From positions 543,001-607,000 of the forward strand of contig JARFJB010000939.1 of NCBI GenBank assembly GCA_036346205.1: a stretch of 64,000 nt of DNA, read 5' to 3'. A program made the translations under genes and the position numbers. The DNA comes from Vesta saturnalis (taxonomy: Eukaryota > Arthropoda > Insecta > Coleoptera > Lampyridae). Position 1 is the stretch's first letter; each line of letters starts with the position of its first letter. This document shows, piece by piece, positions 24,540-35,845 of the stretch. A model generated the notes under the pieces. It was not told the DNA's origin. It saw nothing but the letters and a program-made list of their open reading frames with translations, and did not search any database.

Positions 24540-25185
24540 GTTTAAATGGAGTATTTTTATATTTATGTTTATATAAATCCGTACGTTTCGATAACAATTA
24601 CAGCTAGATTTTCTTCTTGCCTATTGAAGTTAATGGGACAGGATATTTATATATTTCAATAGCTGCACGTTGTAAACGAACATAATAAAGAGTTTGTCTT
24701 GACAATATTTCCATATTATCAAATTGAATGTCATGATTTAAATTATTTAACGCATGTTTAGCTACCGCAGATTTCTATGGTTGACCGAATCTACAAAATT
24801 CTGCTAATGTTTCAAATTTTTCCATGCGAAAATAACACGACTAAAAAGACTACCCCCTGCTACACCATCAAGCTGATAGCATTTCTTTTTCCATGGTAAA
24901 CTGGATGCCAGGATGTATACCATTTATAAAAATTTATGTAGTGCTTCTTCTCCGTGTATCCAAACAACGAACGTGTCGTCTACACATCTATACCAAACTA
25001 AAGCTTTTTAGGTGCATTTTCTAACGCTAATGTTTCAAATTTTTCCATGTAAAAATTACCTATAACAGGACTAAGAGGGCTACTCATTGCTACACCATGA
25101 AATTTATTATTCCACTGAAAAAAGTCGTGGTAAAACAGTGCTGAAAAAGAATTGTTATATACTTTGGAAAAATATGATCAATATA
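24540..25185 (-). pseudogene. Penelope-like element: reverse transcriptase and C-terminal region, decayed
   Basis: Minus-strand frames give FHGVAMSSPLSPVIGNFYME and TLALENAPKKL, then after a frameshift VWYRCVDDTFVVWIHGEE with the reverse-transcriptase YxDD-type motif (VDD). IHPGIQFTMEKE comes next, then a shifted, mutated block resembling the GVA..PLSPVI part (DGVAGGSLFSRVIF). Near 24600-24780 the frame reads AVAKHALNNLNHDIQFDN and LQRAAIEIYKYP, the C-terminal end of the GIY-YIG domain of Penelope-like elements. The 3' end has GTTATCGAAACGTACGG. Several stops and a large deletion of the linker inactivate it. It joins the SINE copy at 25186. Confidence 0.82.
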
Positions 25186-25540
25186 AGCATTCGGGAGGTA
25201 ATGGGTTCGATTCCCGTTACCATTGTATGAGGTTTTTTCATGGGTTTTTCCACATACACATGTAGCGGCATGGTCAGTGCGTATATGCACACCATGTGCG
25301 GCTACTTAGGCGAATGTTGGGGTAGTATTTTCCCCCTCAGAACCCTAACTCCGTTGCTTCCGATCCTCTCCTGACCATACCCATCCATAATCCCACCGTG
25401 CATGTATACGTAATGTATGTATGCATGCTGGGAGTCCATGATTGTGGCTGAAGGAGCTCCGAAAGTTCGAGCAGTCCGCCCTCTCCCTTGGGGAGGCAAT
25501 GAAATACGTGGCCTTTCCTTTGTTGTGGTTTTAAGACATT
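25186..25540 (+). mobile_element. tRNA-derived SINE, copy 3 (5' truncated, long tail)
   Basis: This starts inside the head (AGCATTCGGGAGGTAATGGG), so the A box is lost, but it keeps the B box GGTTCGATTCC and the whole body. It also has a longer 3' part: CAGAACCCTAACTCC, CCATAATCCCACCGTGCATG, then CCCTTGGGGAGGCAATG and GTGGCCTTTCC. That last part resembles 3' tails of arthropod SINEs and LINEs as I remember them. Confidence 0.8.
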
Positions 25541-25844
25541 ATTGTACATAAAAATCTCTTTTGCAATCATTGCCAGCAATTTTTTGGAGTGTATAACTAT
25601 AGATTACATTAGCGTGGCCTTACATATATGAATTTATAAAAACGGTTTTTATTTATTTATTTACAACAACTTCCTTTAAAATGATTTCTCCTTGATTGTG
25701 TAAAAGTCAGCCTCCAACAACTGAATTTTGTATAGTGTATACAAACAAACAAACAAAATTTCACTTTGAGATTATAAAGTCAACACTCAGAAGTACACAT
25801 AAATTACTTTAAAAATAAAAGGGGCAATTAAATAGTTAAGTATT

Positions 25845-25848
<4 letters not shown>

Positions 25849-25898
<50 letters not shown>
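25849..25898. repeat. (TA)n microsatellite
   Basis: A pure TA tract. The 300 bp before it (25545-25848) are AT-rich with no gene seen. Confidence 0.95.
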
Positions 25899-25901
<3 letters not shown>

Positions 25902-26600
25902 GTTATTATTATTATGGTTAACACACGATTTAAACACGTGCCTTTCAATCTTCTTCTTCCTCGCTCTCAGAAGCTGTATCTCATTATCTTTTTGAATTTA
26001 TCTTTATCTAATTTCGAGTCAGTTGTACGTTTCTAATGAGCAAACAGGATCTTCAATATTGTGATGTATGCAGCGAAATGCAGATTTTATAATCAAGTTA
26101 AGTATGCTGGGCTCTTATTAGAATACACTTTTTTTAATTTTCGAGCTTACATCGATAAGGGGTTGTCATATTATCACATAAGACAGTTTTACATACAAGT
26201 TCTGTCTTAGCAGAAATACCTCTGCCAAAAAGGAGCTTAGATTTATAAACATGCCCCTAGGGAAGATATTAGAGCGTGGTTACAGAAACAAGGAGCGTAC
26301 ACTATGCATAAGCCTGTAGTGAGAAATTTACGCGAAACAGGTATGGCAGGCAATCGTATCTTTGCGATATGAGAAATCTAAGTAAATATAATGACGAGTA
26401 TAATTATATACAGACACTGTATGTAATAAGATGGTGTGGGTTGGAACTCTGAAGTTGAAAACGGCAAGTTCTATAATCGAGCTATTTTCGGATATTTTTT
26501 CAAAGATGTGAAAAGATACCTCGTATAGGTAAAATTTTTAAATGCGGTGCTTTCAACGAAAGCAGTTTCCACTCCACTCCACTCTCTACTGGTCCGTCTC
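25899..26600. other. AT-rich DNA, one diverged 100-bp repeat unit
   Basis: A segment near 26150-26200 (GGGGTTGTCATATTATCACA, then AAGACAG) is a diverged relative of the 22.6 kb repeat. Nothing else is recognised. Confidence 0.45.
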
Positions 26601-26604
26601 CCGA

Positions 26605-26670
26605 GTCCTTACACTATTACATAAGACAGGTATAGGAACTTGTGTTAGGGTCTTCGCCCCTTTCCTTAGT
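26605..26670. repeat. isolated unit of the 22.6-kb tandem repeat
   Basis: CTATTACATAAGACAGGTA followed by ACTTGTGTTAGGGTCTTCGC closely matches the 22580-22985 units. Confidence 0.7.
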
Positions 26671-26739
26671 AGGCTGATCCTCTATGACGTCACCGAGAAT
26701 ATTGGTGCCTGTCCTTAGAGCTTCTTTTCCAACACGTAA

Positions 26740-26885
26740 CCACGCAAGCGCGAAAATACGCAAACACGAAAACACGCAAACACACAAATCGGAAAACACG
26801 AAAACATGCAAACCCGAAAACACACAAATGCGAAAACACGCTAACACGAAAACATGTAAAGACGAAAACACAGAAACTGGCGAAT
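26740..26885. repeat. CGAAAACACGCAAACA minisatellite
   Basis: An imperfect array of about 8-16 bp units (CACGAAAA, CACGCAAA). Downstream, 26900-27005 is rich in CGTCTC/CTCTCCTC. ORFs through it are simple-sequence products. Confidence 0.85.
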
Positions 26886-27243
26886 ATTTTCTGTAATAGA
26901 AGTTGATCGTGCTCGTCTCACTCGTCTCTTTCATATCTATCGTCTCTCTCCTCTACTTCGTCGCTCTCCTCTACCACGTCTCCCTCGTCGCTCTCCTCTC
27001 GACATTTCTTATAGGGGTGGTCTGAACACTCCCAGTTTTAAATTGGATTAACAATCTTAAAAAAGCGAAATGTACCTAACAAGACTTGTCCAACTGACAT
27101 AGGCTACTGTGTGAGTATTGAGTTCGTAAATAATCAGTCTATTTTGATAATTGGCATTTTTTTTTAAAAACGTGAAAAGTTAAAGATAGGAAAGCTTAAC
27201 ACAGTTCGAAAGACAATCAAATTTTACATTTATCGCTTTAAAA

Positions 27244-27584
27244 TGCAGGGTATCCTAATTAAACGAGTTATTACATGTAAAACCCGCAATTATTCAATCT
27301 TAACGTTTGAAGACTTTTTTTTACAAATGAACATAAATTTTATGTAATTAATGCGCTACAGTGTAAATATGATAAAAAAAACAATTGTTGAGAAATTCAT
27401 CAGTAAAATTTTTCGTGCTTTTTCACGAAACATCAAATAATTCGAAAACCTTACGATTGAGGTGGCGTAAACTCTAATGAAACTATTATTTTGGTCGTAG
27501 AATCCAAAAGTCGAATAATATACAGGGTGTTCCACTAAAAAAATCAACTTTGATATCCTCTCGAACTTTGGGACACCTTGTACA
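27244..27584. mobile_element. MITE-like unit, second copy
   Basis: The left end is TGCAGGGTATCCTAATTAAA and the right end is TTTGGGACACCTTGTACA, with an inner TACAGGGTGTTCCACT. It is the inverse-oriented relative of 21412-21815. It is non-coding and about 340 bp. Confidence 0.7.
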
Positions 27585-27600
27585 CTGTAAAACTACTTTT

Positions 27601-27686
27601 AAAGCGTTCCTTGAGTAAGTCGTTATCCATCCCAAAAACAAAACTATTTAAATCTTATAGCTCAGCCATATTTCATGTGATATAAG

Positions 27687-27744
<58 letters not shown>

Positions 27745-27921
27745 TAAGTTGGATTGAAATTAAGTATATGTAATAATGTTCTTGCCCTTGTTAAGATTAA
27801 GAAAAGTATTATCCAGGAGTATTTAAAAATTTATTTTAAAGCGTTCCTTGAGTAAGTCGTTATCCATCCCAAAAACAAAACTATTTAAATCTCTAGCTCA
27901 GCCATATATCATGTGATATAA

Positions 27922-27981
<60 letters not shown>

Positions 27982-28065
27982 GGTAAGTTGGATTGAAATT
28001 AAGTATATGTAATAATGTTCTTGCCCTTGTTAAGATTAAGAAAAGTATTATCCAGGAGTATTTAA
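27601..28065. repeat. tandem duplication (period 237 bp) with a TA tract in each copy
   Basis: Copy 1 is 27601-27826 and copy 2 is 27838-28065. Both run from AAAGCGTTCCTTGAGTAAG through a (TA)n tract (27689-27741 and 27923-27980) to TTATCCAGGAGTATTTAA. Apart from the TA length they differ at only a few bases, so the duplication is recent. Confidence 0.92.
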
Positions 28066-29290
28066 GGTGTATTTATGTAACGATGTAATGAAGTACGTAC
28101 GACGAGTTGTTTGTCTGAATGTTTTTTTTTAATTTCTGGTGGTGTAAAGTTTTGAACTTCTTAGGGACTTTGTTTTTATAACATCTCGTCGATCAACAAC
28201 TAAAATAAACTTGATTTGAAAATTAACATAAAACTTTTTGTTGTTACTTTTGTTATATACGTTACGACTGCTGGAGTGCTCTGTAAATCAAAGCGTACCT
28301 CAATAGTGCATGCATGTAATACGCAAATTAAAACTATAGAACGTAGACATTGTACATCTAAACTGATGACCCATCATTCGAATGTTTGGAGAAGAGAAAC
28401 TAAATTACCGATTATAAATTTACACTCGTTTAGATAAATGAAGGAAAATCCTTAACTTCGACATTTGAAAACAATCCAGCTTGTGTTTACTTTCCACGTA
28501 ACAGTTTTCTTCCCCCACTAGTAGAGACTGCAAATTTCACCACAAAAAAAGCAATAAACAAGTCATTTTTGTAATGAACTTTACACTACTATTAAATACA
28601 AATGCGTAAATTCTACTAGGTGTTATAAATAAAGGTACTTTTGTGAGTCAAATCAGGCAGAAGGTACATCTCGATACATATATTACGTTAGCTACATTTT
28701 TACTAAGAGCTCTGGTGATTACACAGGATACAATTCCGAACATCAAAAAGGGAAAGACGAAATGTAAAGTAAGAGTAGATTTATTTAGGGATCCCTTAGG
28801 TACTCAAAATTTACTACTGAATAATATGAGAGTATCTATTTTTTGGGACCATAAGGAAACATCTAAGGCTATTAGAGACAACTTATCATCTGATTAACAA
28901 TGCTTCTAACTTGTGTTTTCTGCATCACACAAAAGGGTAATAAGATAAAGTTATGGTATAGTCATCAGTTTGTGCTTGTTTACATTTGGAAATTTGTATC
29001 CGCATTTACCTACTAAACTGTTAACGCATGCACTGAAACTAAGCAATGGCAATTTCTTACAAGTGATTTAACAATCATTTTTTCTTAAATTGCCTGTGAG
29101 GAGATTTCTTTAGGAGTACATCCGTAACCTGAAGATTACATGATCTCTGTGGGGAACCTCATTTTGCAGATATTTGGTAGTTTTACTTTTACTAATTCAT
29201 TAGAAATACTAAAGACTGTCAGAATTAACTATTTGTAGGTTAGTGTGTTCTCCCATGTAGTATGTAAGATAGTTAAATACTTATCTTTTA
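28066..29290. other. unannotated AT-rich DNA
   Basis: Two frames (28216-28437 and 28643-28897, +) begin at TTG and GTG rather than ATG and show no recognisable domain. I do not call genes. Confidence 0.5.
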
Positions 29291-29362
29291 GGCATTAAAT
29301 CGTTTATTTTTTTATTATACGTATCTTTATATAAATTTATACGTTTCGGTAACAATTACACT
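29290..29362 (-). mobile_element. Penelope-like 3' end fragment
   Basis: Read on the minus strand, TGTAATTGTTACCGAAACGT followed by ATAAATTTATATAAAGATACG closely matches the 3' end of the Penelope relic at 24540-24612 (TAATTGTTATCGAAACGTAC, then GGATTTATATAAACATAAA). Confidence 0.55.
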
Positions 29363-29797
29363 TATGTCCTCAATGAATGGTAATATCGTTAAGAATTACT
29401 GGGATGTCAAAATAAATTTAATAAATTTACCATTTTGTGTGATAATCGTGTAAGTTTACATTTTCATAGTATGTAAGATGTTTATCGTTTATCTCGCAGA
29501 TCTATCTCATTACTGGGAGGTATGTTCGAAAAGCTACTGGGAGATATATCGAGGCTACAACATCGGTTTTGCCCTTGATATCATAAATAAACTGTACTGT
29601 TGTGATGTCACAACCAATGTGGTAATAACAGAGCTTTAATGTAGTGTTTCTTGTTGTCTATCAAATAAAACGTCTTTCTTTATTATTTAGATACCAGAAA
29701 CTCTTGACTTAACAATCTGAGGTTCTAAAATGAGGGCAATGTACTGCGTCAGCATAGAGCGGCAGTCGGCGCCTGTAATTGTGGTAGATTTATTTAT
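29363..29797. other. unannotated DNA
   Basis: No gene, element end or repeat is recognised. Confidence 0.4.
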
Positions 29798-30707
29798 ACA
29801 GGGTGGAAGATTGTAGGTTTACTAAGGCATATTTCTAAAGTTTGTTGATGGGATGTGGTGAGGTATCCTTAAGGCTACAAACCTAAAATATTTTCACTTA
29901 AAGTTTATACAGGGCGATTTTTATTAAAGTTGAATTTTTTCAGTGGAACCTCCTGTATATTATTGTATATTTGGATGCCTTGGTTAATTCTAGTGCGATA
30001 TTATGTATCACACATAGTACCTAAAACGAATCATTTAGCCGAAATTCGTTAGTTTTACAAAAAGTAGATGTCTGAAACAAACTAAATATTGCTGCGATGT
30101 TACTAGACATGAAATGTACTAGCGTAAACGGAATGGTCCAATTCGAATTCGTTTACCTTTCTAACGATATAAATCTATTCAGTATCTATTTTCAGTAGAT
30201 TTCTTTTAATTTCACAATTTCTGATTAATTTGCTGTATTTTTCAATTTTTAGTTTGTTTTATCTAGTAACCCGTGGAAAATAAACAAAAAACTATTCATA
30301 TTATAAAACATTATTTATTGAGTAGAAAAATACATAAACACAAAAAATAAAATTACGAGCTAAACTAAAAATTTATTTCAATAAATGTTTAAAATGTCTA
30401 CCCCCTTGTTAAGCGAATGTTAAGCAAATTTTAATACTACGACAAAAATAATTTTTAACCTTTCATGCCTAGCAACATCGCAGAATCATGGCCTTCTAAG
30501 TCTCGTGATCATGAGCGATATTTAGTTTTTTTCAGACATCTACTTTGTGTAAAAATGGCGAATTGCGGCTAAACGATTCCAAATATACAATAAGGTACAG
30601 GGATTCCATTTAAAAAATGCAACTTTGATATAAATCGCCCTGTATATACTTTGCGTTCAAGTGAAAATATTTTAAGTTTGTAGCATTAAGGATACCCCAT
30701 TCTCATG
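29798..30707 (-). mobile_element. fold-back, non-autonomous mariner/IS630-type element
   Basis: Long inverted arms run from about 29800 to 30125 and from about 30440 to 30707. Shared arm motifs include GTATCCTTAAGGCTACAAAC, TATACAGGGCGATTT, CCTGTATATTATTGTATATT and AGTAGATGTCTGAAA. The centre is AT-rich and keeps a possible transposase C-terminal tail on the minus strand (KGVDILNIY then stop, near 30386-30412). There is no catalytic sequence. Confidence 0.75.
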
Positions 30708-33700
30708 GAAATGAAAAGAGAGGATTTAATCGAGCTGGGGGGAAGGGTATCCGTACAGACTATGTTAGTTTTTTGATATTTGTCTGTGCTGCTTGGATTA
30801 AATTTTCATTGTCTTAGCTTATTACGCGGCGATCGCCCATTAACTGGCATTCCGTAAGTATGTTGTCGGACTCAAAAATGTGATGGGTTCACTACCAACC
30901 AGGTTCTGACCACGATTTGGATCAAGATCTGTTTTTGGGTAGATACATTAATCACGAATTGCAAAACTAATCGGTAAACCTCTAAATAGGTACAACCTCC
31001 ACCATTACAATTCTTAACTGCAAGGGAGGTGGAGTGGTTTATTAAAGTCTCTATAAAATCAAGAAATTTAGCGAGTATTTATCGACCATCAACGATTCGA
31101 AGAGAATCTGTGCGTATATATTGACATGACAGTAAAAAATATAAATAAGCATAAACGAAGCGCTCACTTTGCGTTAAACAGTTTTCGAATTGAGCAAAGG
31201 TGCCAACTTCACAGTAACGTAAATTGATATTCTCCAGTTTTGGCTTAAGCAATGACTTTATAGTATTAAAATTGTTTGTGCTTCCCTTTGTGTATGACTT
31301 GAAATTGAGATTGCTTAATTTAGGCGCAATACGAAGTACAATCAAACACAAATGGATAAGTATTCTACAAATTTAACTAATTGGCCTATTTAGTGATACT
31401 CACAATTGCAATTGACACTGTAAGGGTTATTAATCTTACATTATTTTATCCACTTTTTGATTTGTTGTGTAAACTGTATAAGTACAAATCACAAACGATG
31501 TATTAGTATTAAATTTTTTGTATTAACTTTACGGGGTCGGAGAACCAAGTAAAATAAAGATATTTACTTTAAATTTTTGGTGTATAGATGTACTTTTATA
31601 GTAGCTAATCTCAATAAACTATTTTAATGTACACATTTAAAATATTAAGAAAAATACTGTAAAAAGAAAACAAAATGTTACAAAGAAAAAAGATATAACA
31701 ATAAAAAGTAATTGGCGAGATAGGCTCCAACAGTGCTCGGGTTAATTTGAAATTGCTTATAATCCATATTTTGGCTATAGTTTCATTTCTCTGTCGTTGA
31801 ACATTTTTTTTACCGGAAAAGTTTATTGAGGCAGGGATAATAATTAGAATTTATGAAGGCGCTACCCGACTATGCAATCTCTACAACGATTTCTTATTTT
31901 TTCAGTCTGCCATCTCAATTAGTGTGGCATTAACTTCCAAAGGATGCGTTTAACTTTTCTATTTATCCTTCAATTAAATATTCATCAAAACTATTCTAGG
32001 GTTATAAAAAAACCGGAACGGATTTCGTTCGTACTATAAACTTGCTAATAAAAGGAAAGGTTGATAAAAATCCTAAATAGAATGAAAAGGTCTAGAATTT
32101 TATTTCGTATGGTACGGCGTTTCAATTTAATCTTTTCCAGGACAATATCAAAACTCAAAATAAATAAAAAAATTGGAATAAATCCAATCAACGCAGACAG
32201 TTGTAAGTTATGATTACTATTGTCATTTATTTTGGTTTTTCAATTAATTTTTATTGTGTTTTTTTAAATATTTTTCCTGGTTATTTCCATTAATCAGTTG
32301 TTCTTTGGTGGTGTGGTATCTTTTATAAGTGGTAGTGAATTATGATACTTTGCATTTTCTATATATTTATATTGTGTGTACCTATTAGTTTAAGACCCTG
32401 TAACAATTTAAGGTCTCCCCATTTAGTTAGTGTACTTAATAATAATAATAATGCCTTTAAAGATATTAGTATAGGAAATACACAATCTGAATCCCATGGG
32501 GAAGTTCAGAATAATTAGCAAAATAAATTACTAATTCTCTGCTTTACCACTTAACCCTTGATATAAACCCAGACAATAGAAAATAATAATTGTTAAAAAA
32601 TAACTTAGAAAATAAACATTGGTATACTCGAACATTGCATATTAAATAAATAATGAAATAGAGATTTTTTAAAACGAGCAGGACAACTATGTCTGCTGCC
32701 TTTTGAAATGGAGTTATATACTCTTGTCATGTAGAAAGAAAAACTTCGTTCGCCGTTGAGTATAGAAGATGAGTTAAAGGACTTTTAAACCTAAGATTCA
32801 AATTAGAAACGCTAGTTCTAAATTTCAGACGATTGTATAGGTAAAGGTGCCTTTTTAGAATTGAATATTTTAAGAAGAAAGTAAACACCGTCAAAAAATC
32901 TCCTATTTACCATGTGCAACCATCTGCAACTGGTGAGAAATCCGATCATAACATCTGATGGCAAAATTAAACCTAATCTGTTATGCACGGGCCATACATT
33001 GTATCACAACAGTTATTTCCAGGGCGGGACTGGCTATATCGCTCGATCGGCCCTCTTGTATCTCGATATATAAATTTTGTTTCTTGGCGGCCTGTTGTAG
33101 ATGAGGTGCCACCTAACAAAAATAGTCCTATTGCAAACTGGGCTGTCTTTAGTTATAGTTGTTGAAAAACTACATTAAATTTCTGTAATTAATTATGTAT
33201 TCCAAAAACTGATTTAATGATACATACGCCTGTAACCGTGAATTACTACTTGAGTAAAAATAACTGTTGGTAATTTATGTATTTGTCGAGCACCGGAATG
33301 CTAGGCCTTACTCTGGGTTGACAGTATTTAGTTAGTCATTTGAAATTCTGAAATTTACTGAAAAGGGACAAACTTTGCAAAACAATCAAATACGAATGTA
33401 ATATATTTCCGCAAGTTTACAAATTACTGAGTGAATGAAATCTGATCGTGGTCTATGGTAGACATCAACAAAGGTACCTCGAATTTATGCTTTTTACCTG
33501 AGTCATCATTTATAGATACTTGTACCAAAATCTATCCCATTTGAACTGGGCCGTTGTGTAATTGCTTTCCGTACGTACTTTCGTGTTTACTGTTTAATTA
33601 ACTACCGTGGCGGAAGTTTTTTTGTGTTTTTATGTAATGTATACATTAGTGGGCACATTACTGTTTGAATAACTTATTATTTATAACTCATTGTTGTTCT

Positions 33701-33800
33701 TAGACTTTAGTGATTGAATTACTATTGATTTCATAAGTTAACTTGTAAGTTTTGACAATTTACCAACACGAATGATGTTAATAATGAAACATCTGGTTAA
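30708..33800. other. long unannotated AT-rich region
   Basis: A 90-aa minus-strand ATG frame (31079-31351) has no recognised motif. A segment at 30715-30790 (GGGTATCCGTACAGAC, then TATGTTAGTTTT) resembles 34345-34410 (GGACGTCCGTATACCCGC, then TATGTTATTTTAC), a short shared repeat. Nothing else is supported. Confidence 0.45.
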
Positions 33801-33818
33801 ATAATACCTACATTATAC

Positions 33819-34175
33819 ATGAGCCTTTATAATACGCAGTTGCCAAATAATAACTGGGGATCCTTTACACATCAAAGAAAAACGTGGAATTCAGAAAGAA
33901 AGCTAAAAGAAAAAAAGGGGAAAACCGTCCAAAGTTGTAAGAAAATTTCCAGTTTGTTTGGTGAGAAAAGGTGTAAGTTGGACACCACAGCAAATTGTAA
34001 TTTAATAGACCAAATGGAGTCAAATGCAGCGTTAATAATGTTTACGTCAATTGAAGATAAAACTAAAGTAAGCGAAGGTTCATTCATAATGAAACTATTG
34101 AACAGATTAATCTACTCCCGAAGATTCCTTGAATGTAACTTTTTATTTTCTGAAACCAAGCCTTCAATACCTTAA
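33819..34175 (+). CDS. hypothetical 118-aa ORF, lysine-rich, possible hAT N-terminus
   Basis: ATG-started. It contains KTWNSERKLKEKKGKTVQ, then KKISSLFGEK. This basic region followed by a short hydrophobic motif resembles the N-terminal part of some ZMYM-like hAT transposases, but the match is weak. A possible hAT fragment on the same strand lies 1.5 kb downstream (35655-35845), with a Mutator-like fragment between them. It may instead be a chance frame. Confidence 0.3.
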   Translation: MSLYNTQLPNNNWGSFTHQRKTWNSERKLKEKKGKTVQSCKKISSLFGEKRCKLDTTANCNLIDQMESNAALIMFTSIEDKTKVSEGSFIMKLLNRLIYSRRFLECNFLFSETKPSIP

Positions 34176-34179
34176 TTTT

Positions 34180-34750
34180 TTTTATTTTAAAAATGGCGGA
34201 GTTAAATATAGCTGGATTACTTGGCAATGATTGAAAAATGAACACAAACCATACCTACACACTCCTAAGGGATCATGAAGCCGATCGCAAATTAACCGTT
34301 CTAAAGCATATTCGGTTTATACACTAGGAGGGGAAATAGCCATTGTTTTCTTAAGGGGAGATGGACGTCCGTATACCCGCTATGTTATTTTACATTCACT
34401 AATATTGTATTTTCTCAGGAACCAATCAAGGTGCACTGTTGAAACTTTTACAGCCATTCAAAAATAGTCTTTTTAACAGCCCGTACCAAAATTTAAAAAA
34501 TTTAATATGATTTTTTTTTGCAAAGTTTTTTTTCAATTTTTAAAGGAGTAAATAATTTTTAAAACAAATACTACTTCACTAAATAGGTTCAGAGGGGTAG
34601 GGGTTGTTGATTATGATATTTTACATAAGTGGTAAAAATTTCAAGTCAGTATGAAAAGCGGTCCATGAGAAGACACTGATTTTGTATCAAAATAGCCTGC
34701 TTTCGGGAAGTAAGAGAAATAAGAGCAAATAGCGCATAAAATTGATTTTA
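34180..34750. other. unannotated AT-rich DNA
   Basis: A short repeat shared with 30.7 kb is near 34345. No gene is recognised. Confidence 0.4.
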
Positions 34751-34758
34751 CTCACAAA

Positions 34759-35640
34759 TTAAAACATTCCTGCTTCATATTGTGGTTCTTCTTGCTTCTC
34801 CACATCCCTCTTCTTCTTCTTAAGTGTCCTTGAGTGTTGTCTTCTCTCCTTTACATCTTCTCCAATGGATCTTTCTGCCTTCCGCATTCTCACAATATCG
34901 ATATCTGACAAGATCTTGATACAGTTAGGTCCTGATTTCAGTCCAACATGTTGTAAAACTTTTACTCTCCCTCTATTGCCTTCATTACAGGTAATTATAG
35001 AGTCAAATGTTCCAAACTGTAGGGTGTTCATTCCAACAAAGTTTATTTTGGGTATTCTAGACCACAACACTGAATTATTCGACTCGTTCACGTTTTGAGT
35101 TTGGCCGTGAAGGTACTTTTTGAGGAGGTCTGGGTGAGCTAAGGCTTGGTAAGTTGGTTTAATTACTTCAATCACATCTTCGTCCAAAGAGTTGACATGG
35201 TTATAAGGAAGTTTATCTCTCTCAGCCTGTTTGTAGGTACACCATGAAGTGTCGCATAAATTGTGCTGTTTCATTAGTGGACGCTTCGTAAAAAAACGTA
35301 ACCCATACATCTTTTTCCATTTATTAGCGTTTTTTTTTTTTGCTATTTTTGACCCCTTAAGCAGCTTGAGACAAAACTGCGCGAAATAAAAAAGAATAGG
35401 AAGGTGTTGTGCAGGATTATCATAACTATTGAAAAAAGATGACAGCAGTAGATTAAAGGAACATAATGCATGAACGTTCGAATAATAAAGGTCGAGGTAA
35501 TTTGAAAGCTTTTTAATGAAAAACCTATCACGAAAAGTATTTGTAAAATGATAATAAATAAGATATGGGAAGAAATTAAGCGTGCTCAAATGTTTTCCAT
35601 CAAAACCGACACTACCCAGAATGTTAATATCGTAGATCAA
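34759..35640 (-). pseudogene. Mutator-like transposase domain, C-terminal part
   Basis: The last 175 codons (about 34759-35285) look conserved: NLCDTSWCTYKQAE, HVNSLDEDVIEVIKPTYQ, LLKKYLHGQTQNVNESNNSV, LWSRIPK, FVGMNTLQFGTFDS, CNEGNRGRVKVL and PNCIKILSDID, then a charged tail rich in Lys, Arg and Glu and a natural stop. I know this pattern (CxxSWC, then GxTQNxNESxN) from arthropod and cnidarian proteins annotated with a Mutator-like transposase domain. The first 115 residues are hydrophobic, begin at TTG and look like AT-rich noncoding sequence read in frame. The uninterrupted 175-codon stretch is better preserved than most relics here. Confidence 0.6.
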
Positions 35641-35654
35641 TGCTTTGCTATTGT

Positions 35655-35845
35655 TAGATAATTGTCACAGATAAAGTAAGTGGACTAACTGGATTAATTA
35701 ATTGTCCTTCTACCAAAGAAAAAAATATATATGGAATTATGCAAGGCTGGTATTCTGGATTTATTAAATGGTTGTCGGAAGTCGCGCATGAACCAATTTA
35801 TGTATGGTGTTGTGTGTATTTACTGAATTTAGTTACGAAGCTAAC
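35655..35845 (+). pseudogene. possible hAT transposase fragment
   Basis: The + frame gives YGIMQGWYSGFIKWL, then HEPIYVWCCVYLLNLV. This resembles the hAT core around the second catalytic region, where a GxxSG/G motif is followed by a short spacer and C(x)AHxLNL. The His of that motif is replaced. Only about 60 codons are recognisable. Confidence 0.4.

Noticed and set aside
28216..28897. Two + strand frames, one with a signal-peptide-like start
   Set aside because: They begin at TTG and GTG, not ATG, and show no recognisable domain. Chance frames of this size are expected in AT-rich DNA.
31079..31351. 90-aa minus-strand ORF
   Set aside because: ATG-started but without any motif, repeat or context that supports a gene.
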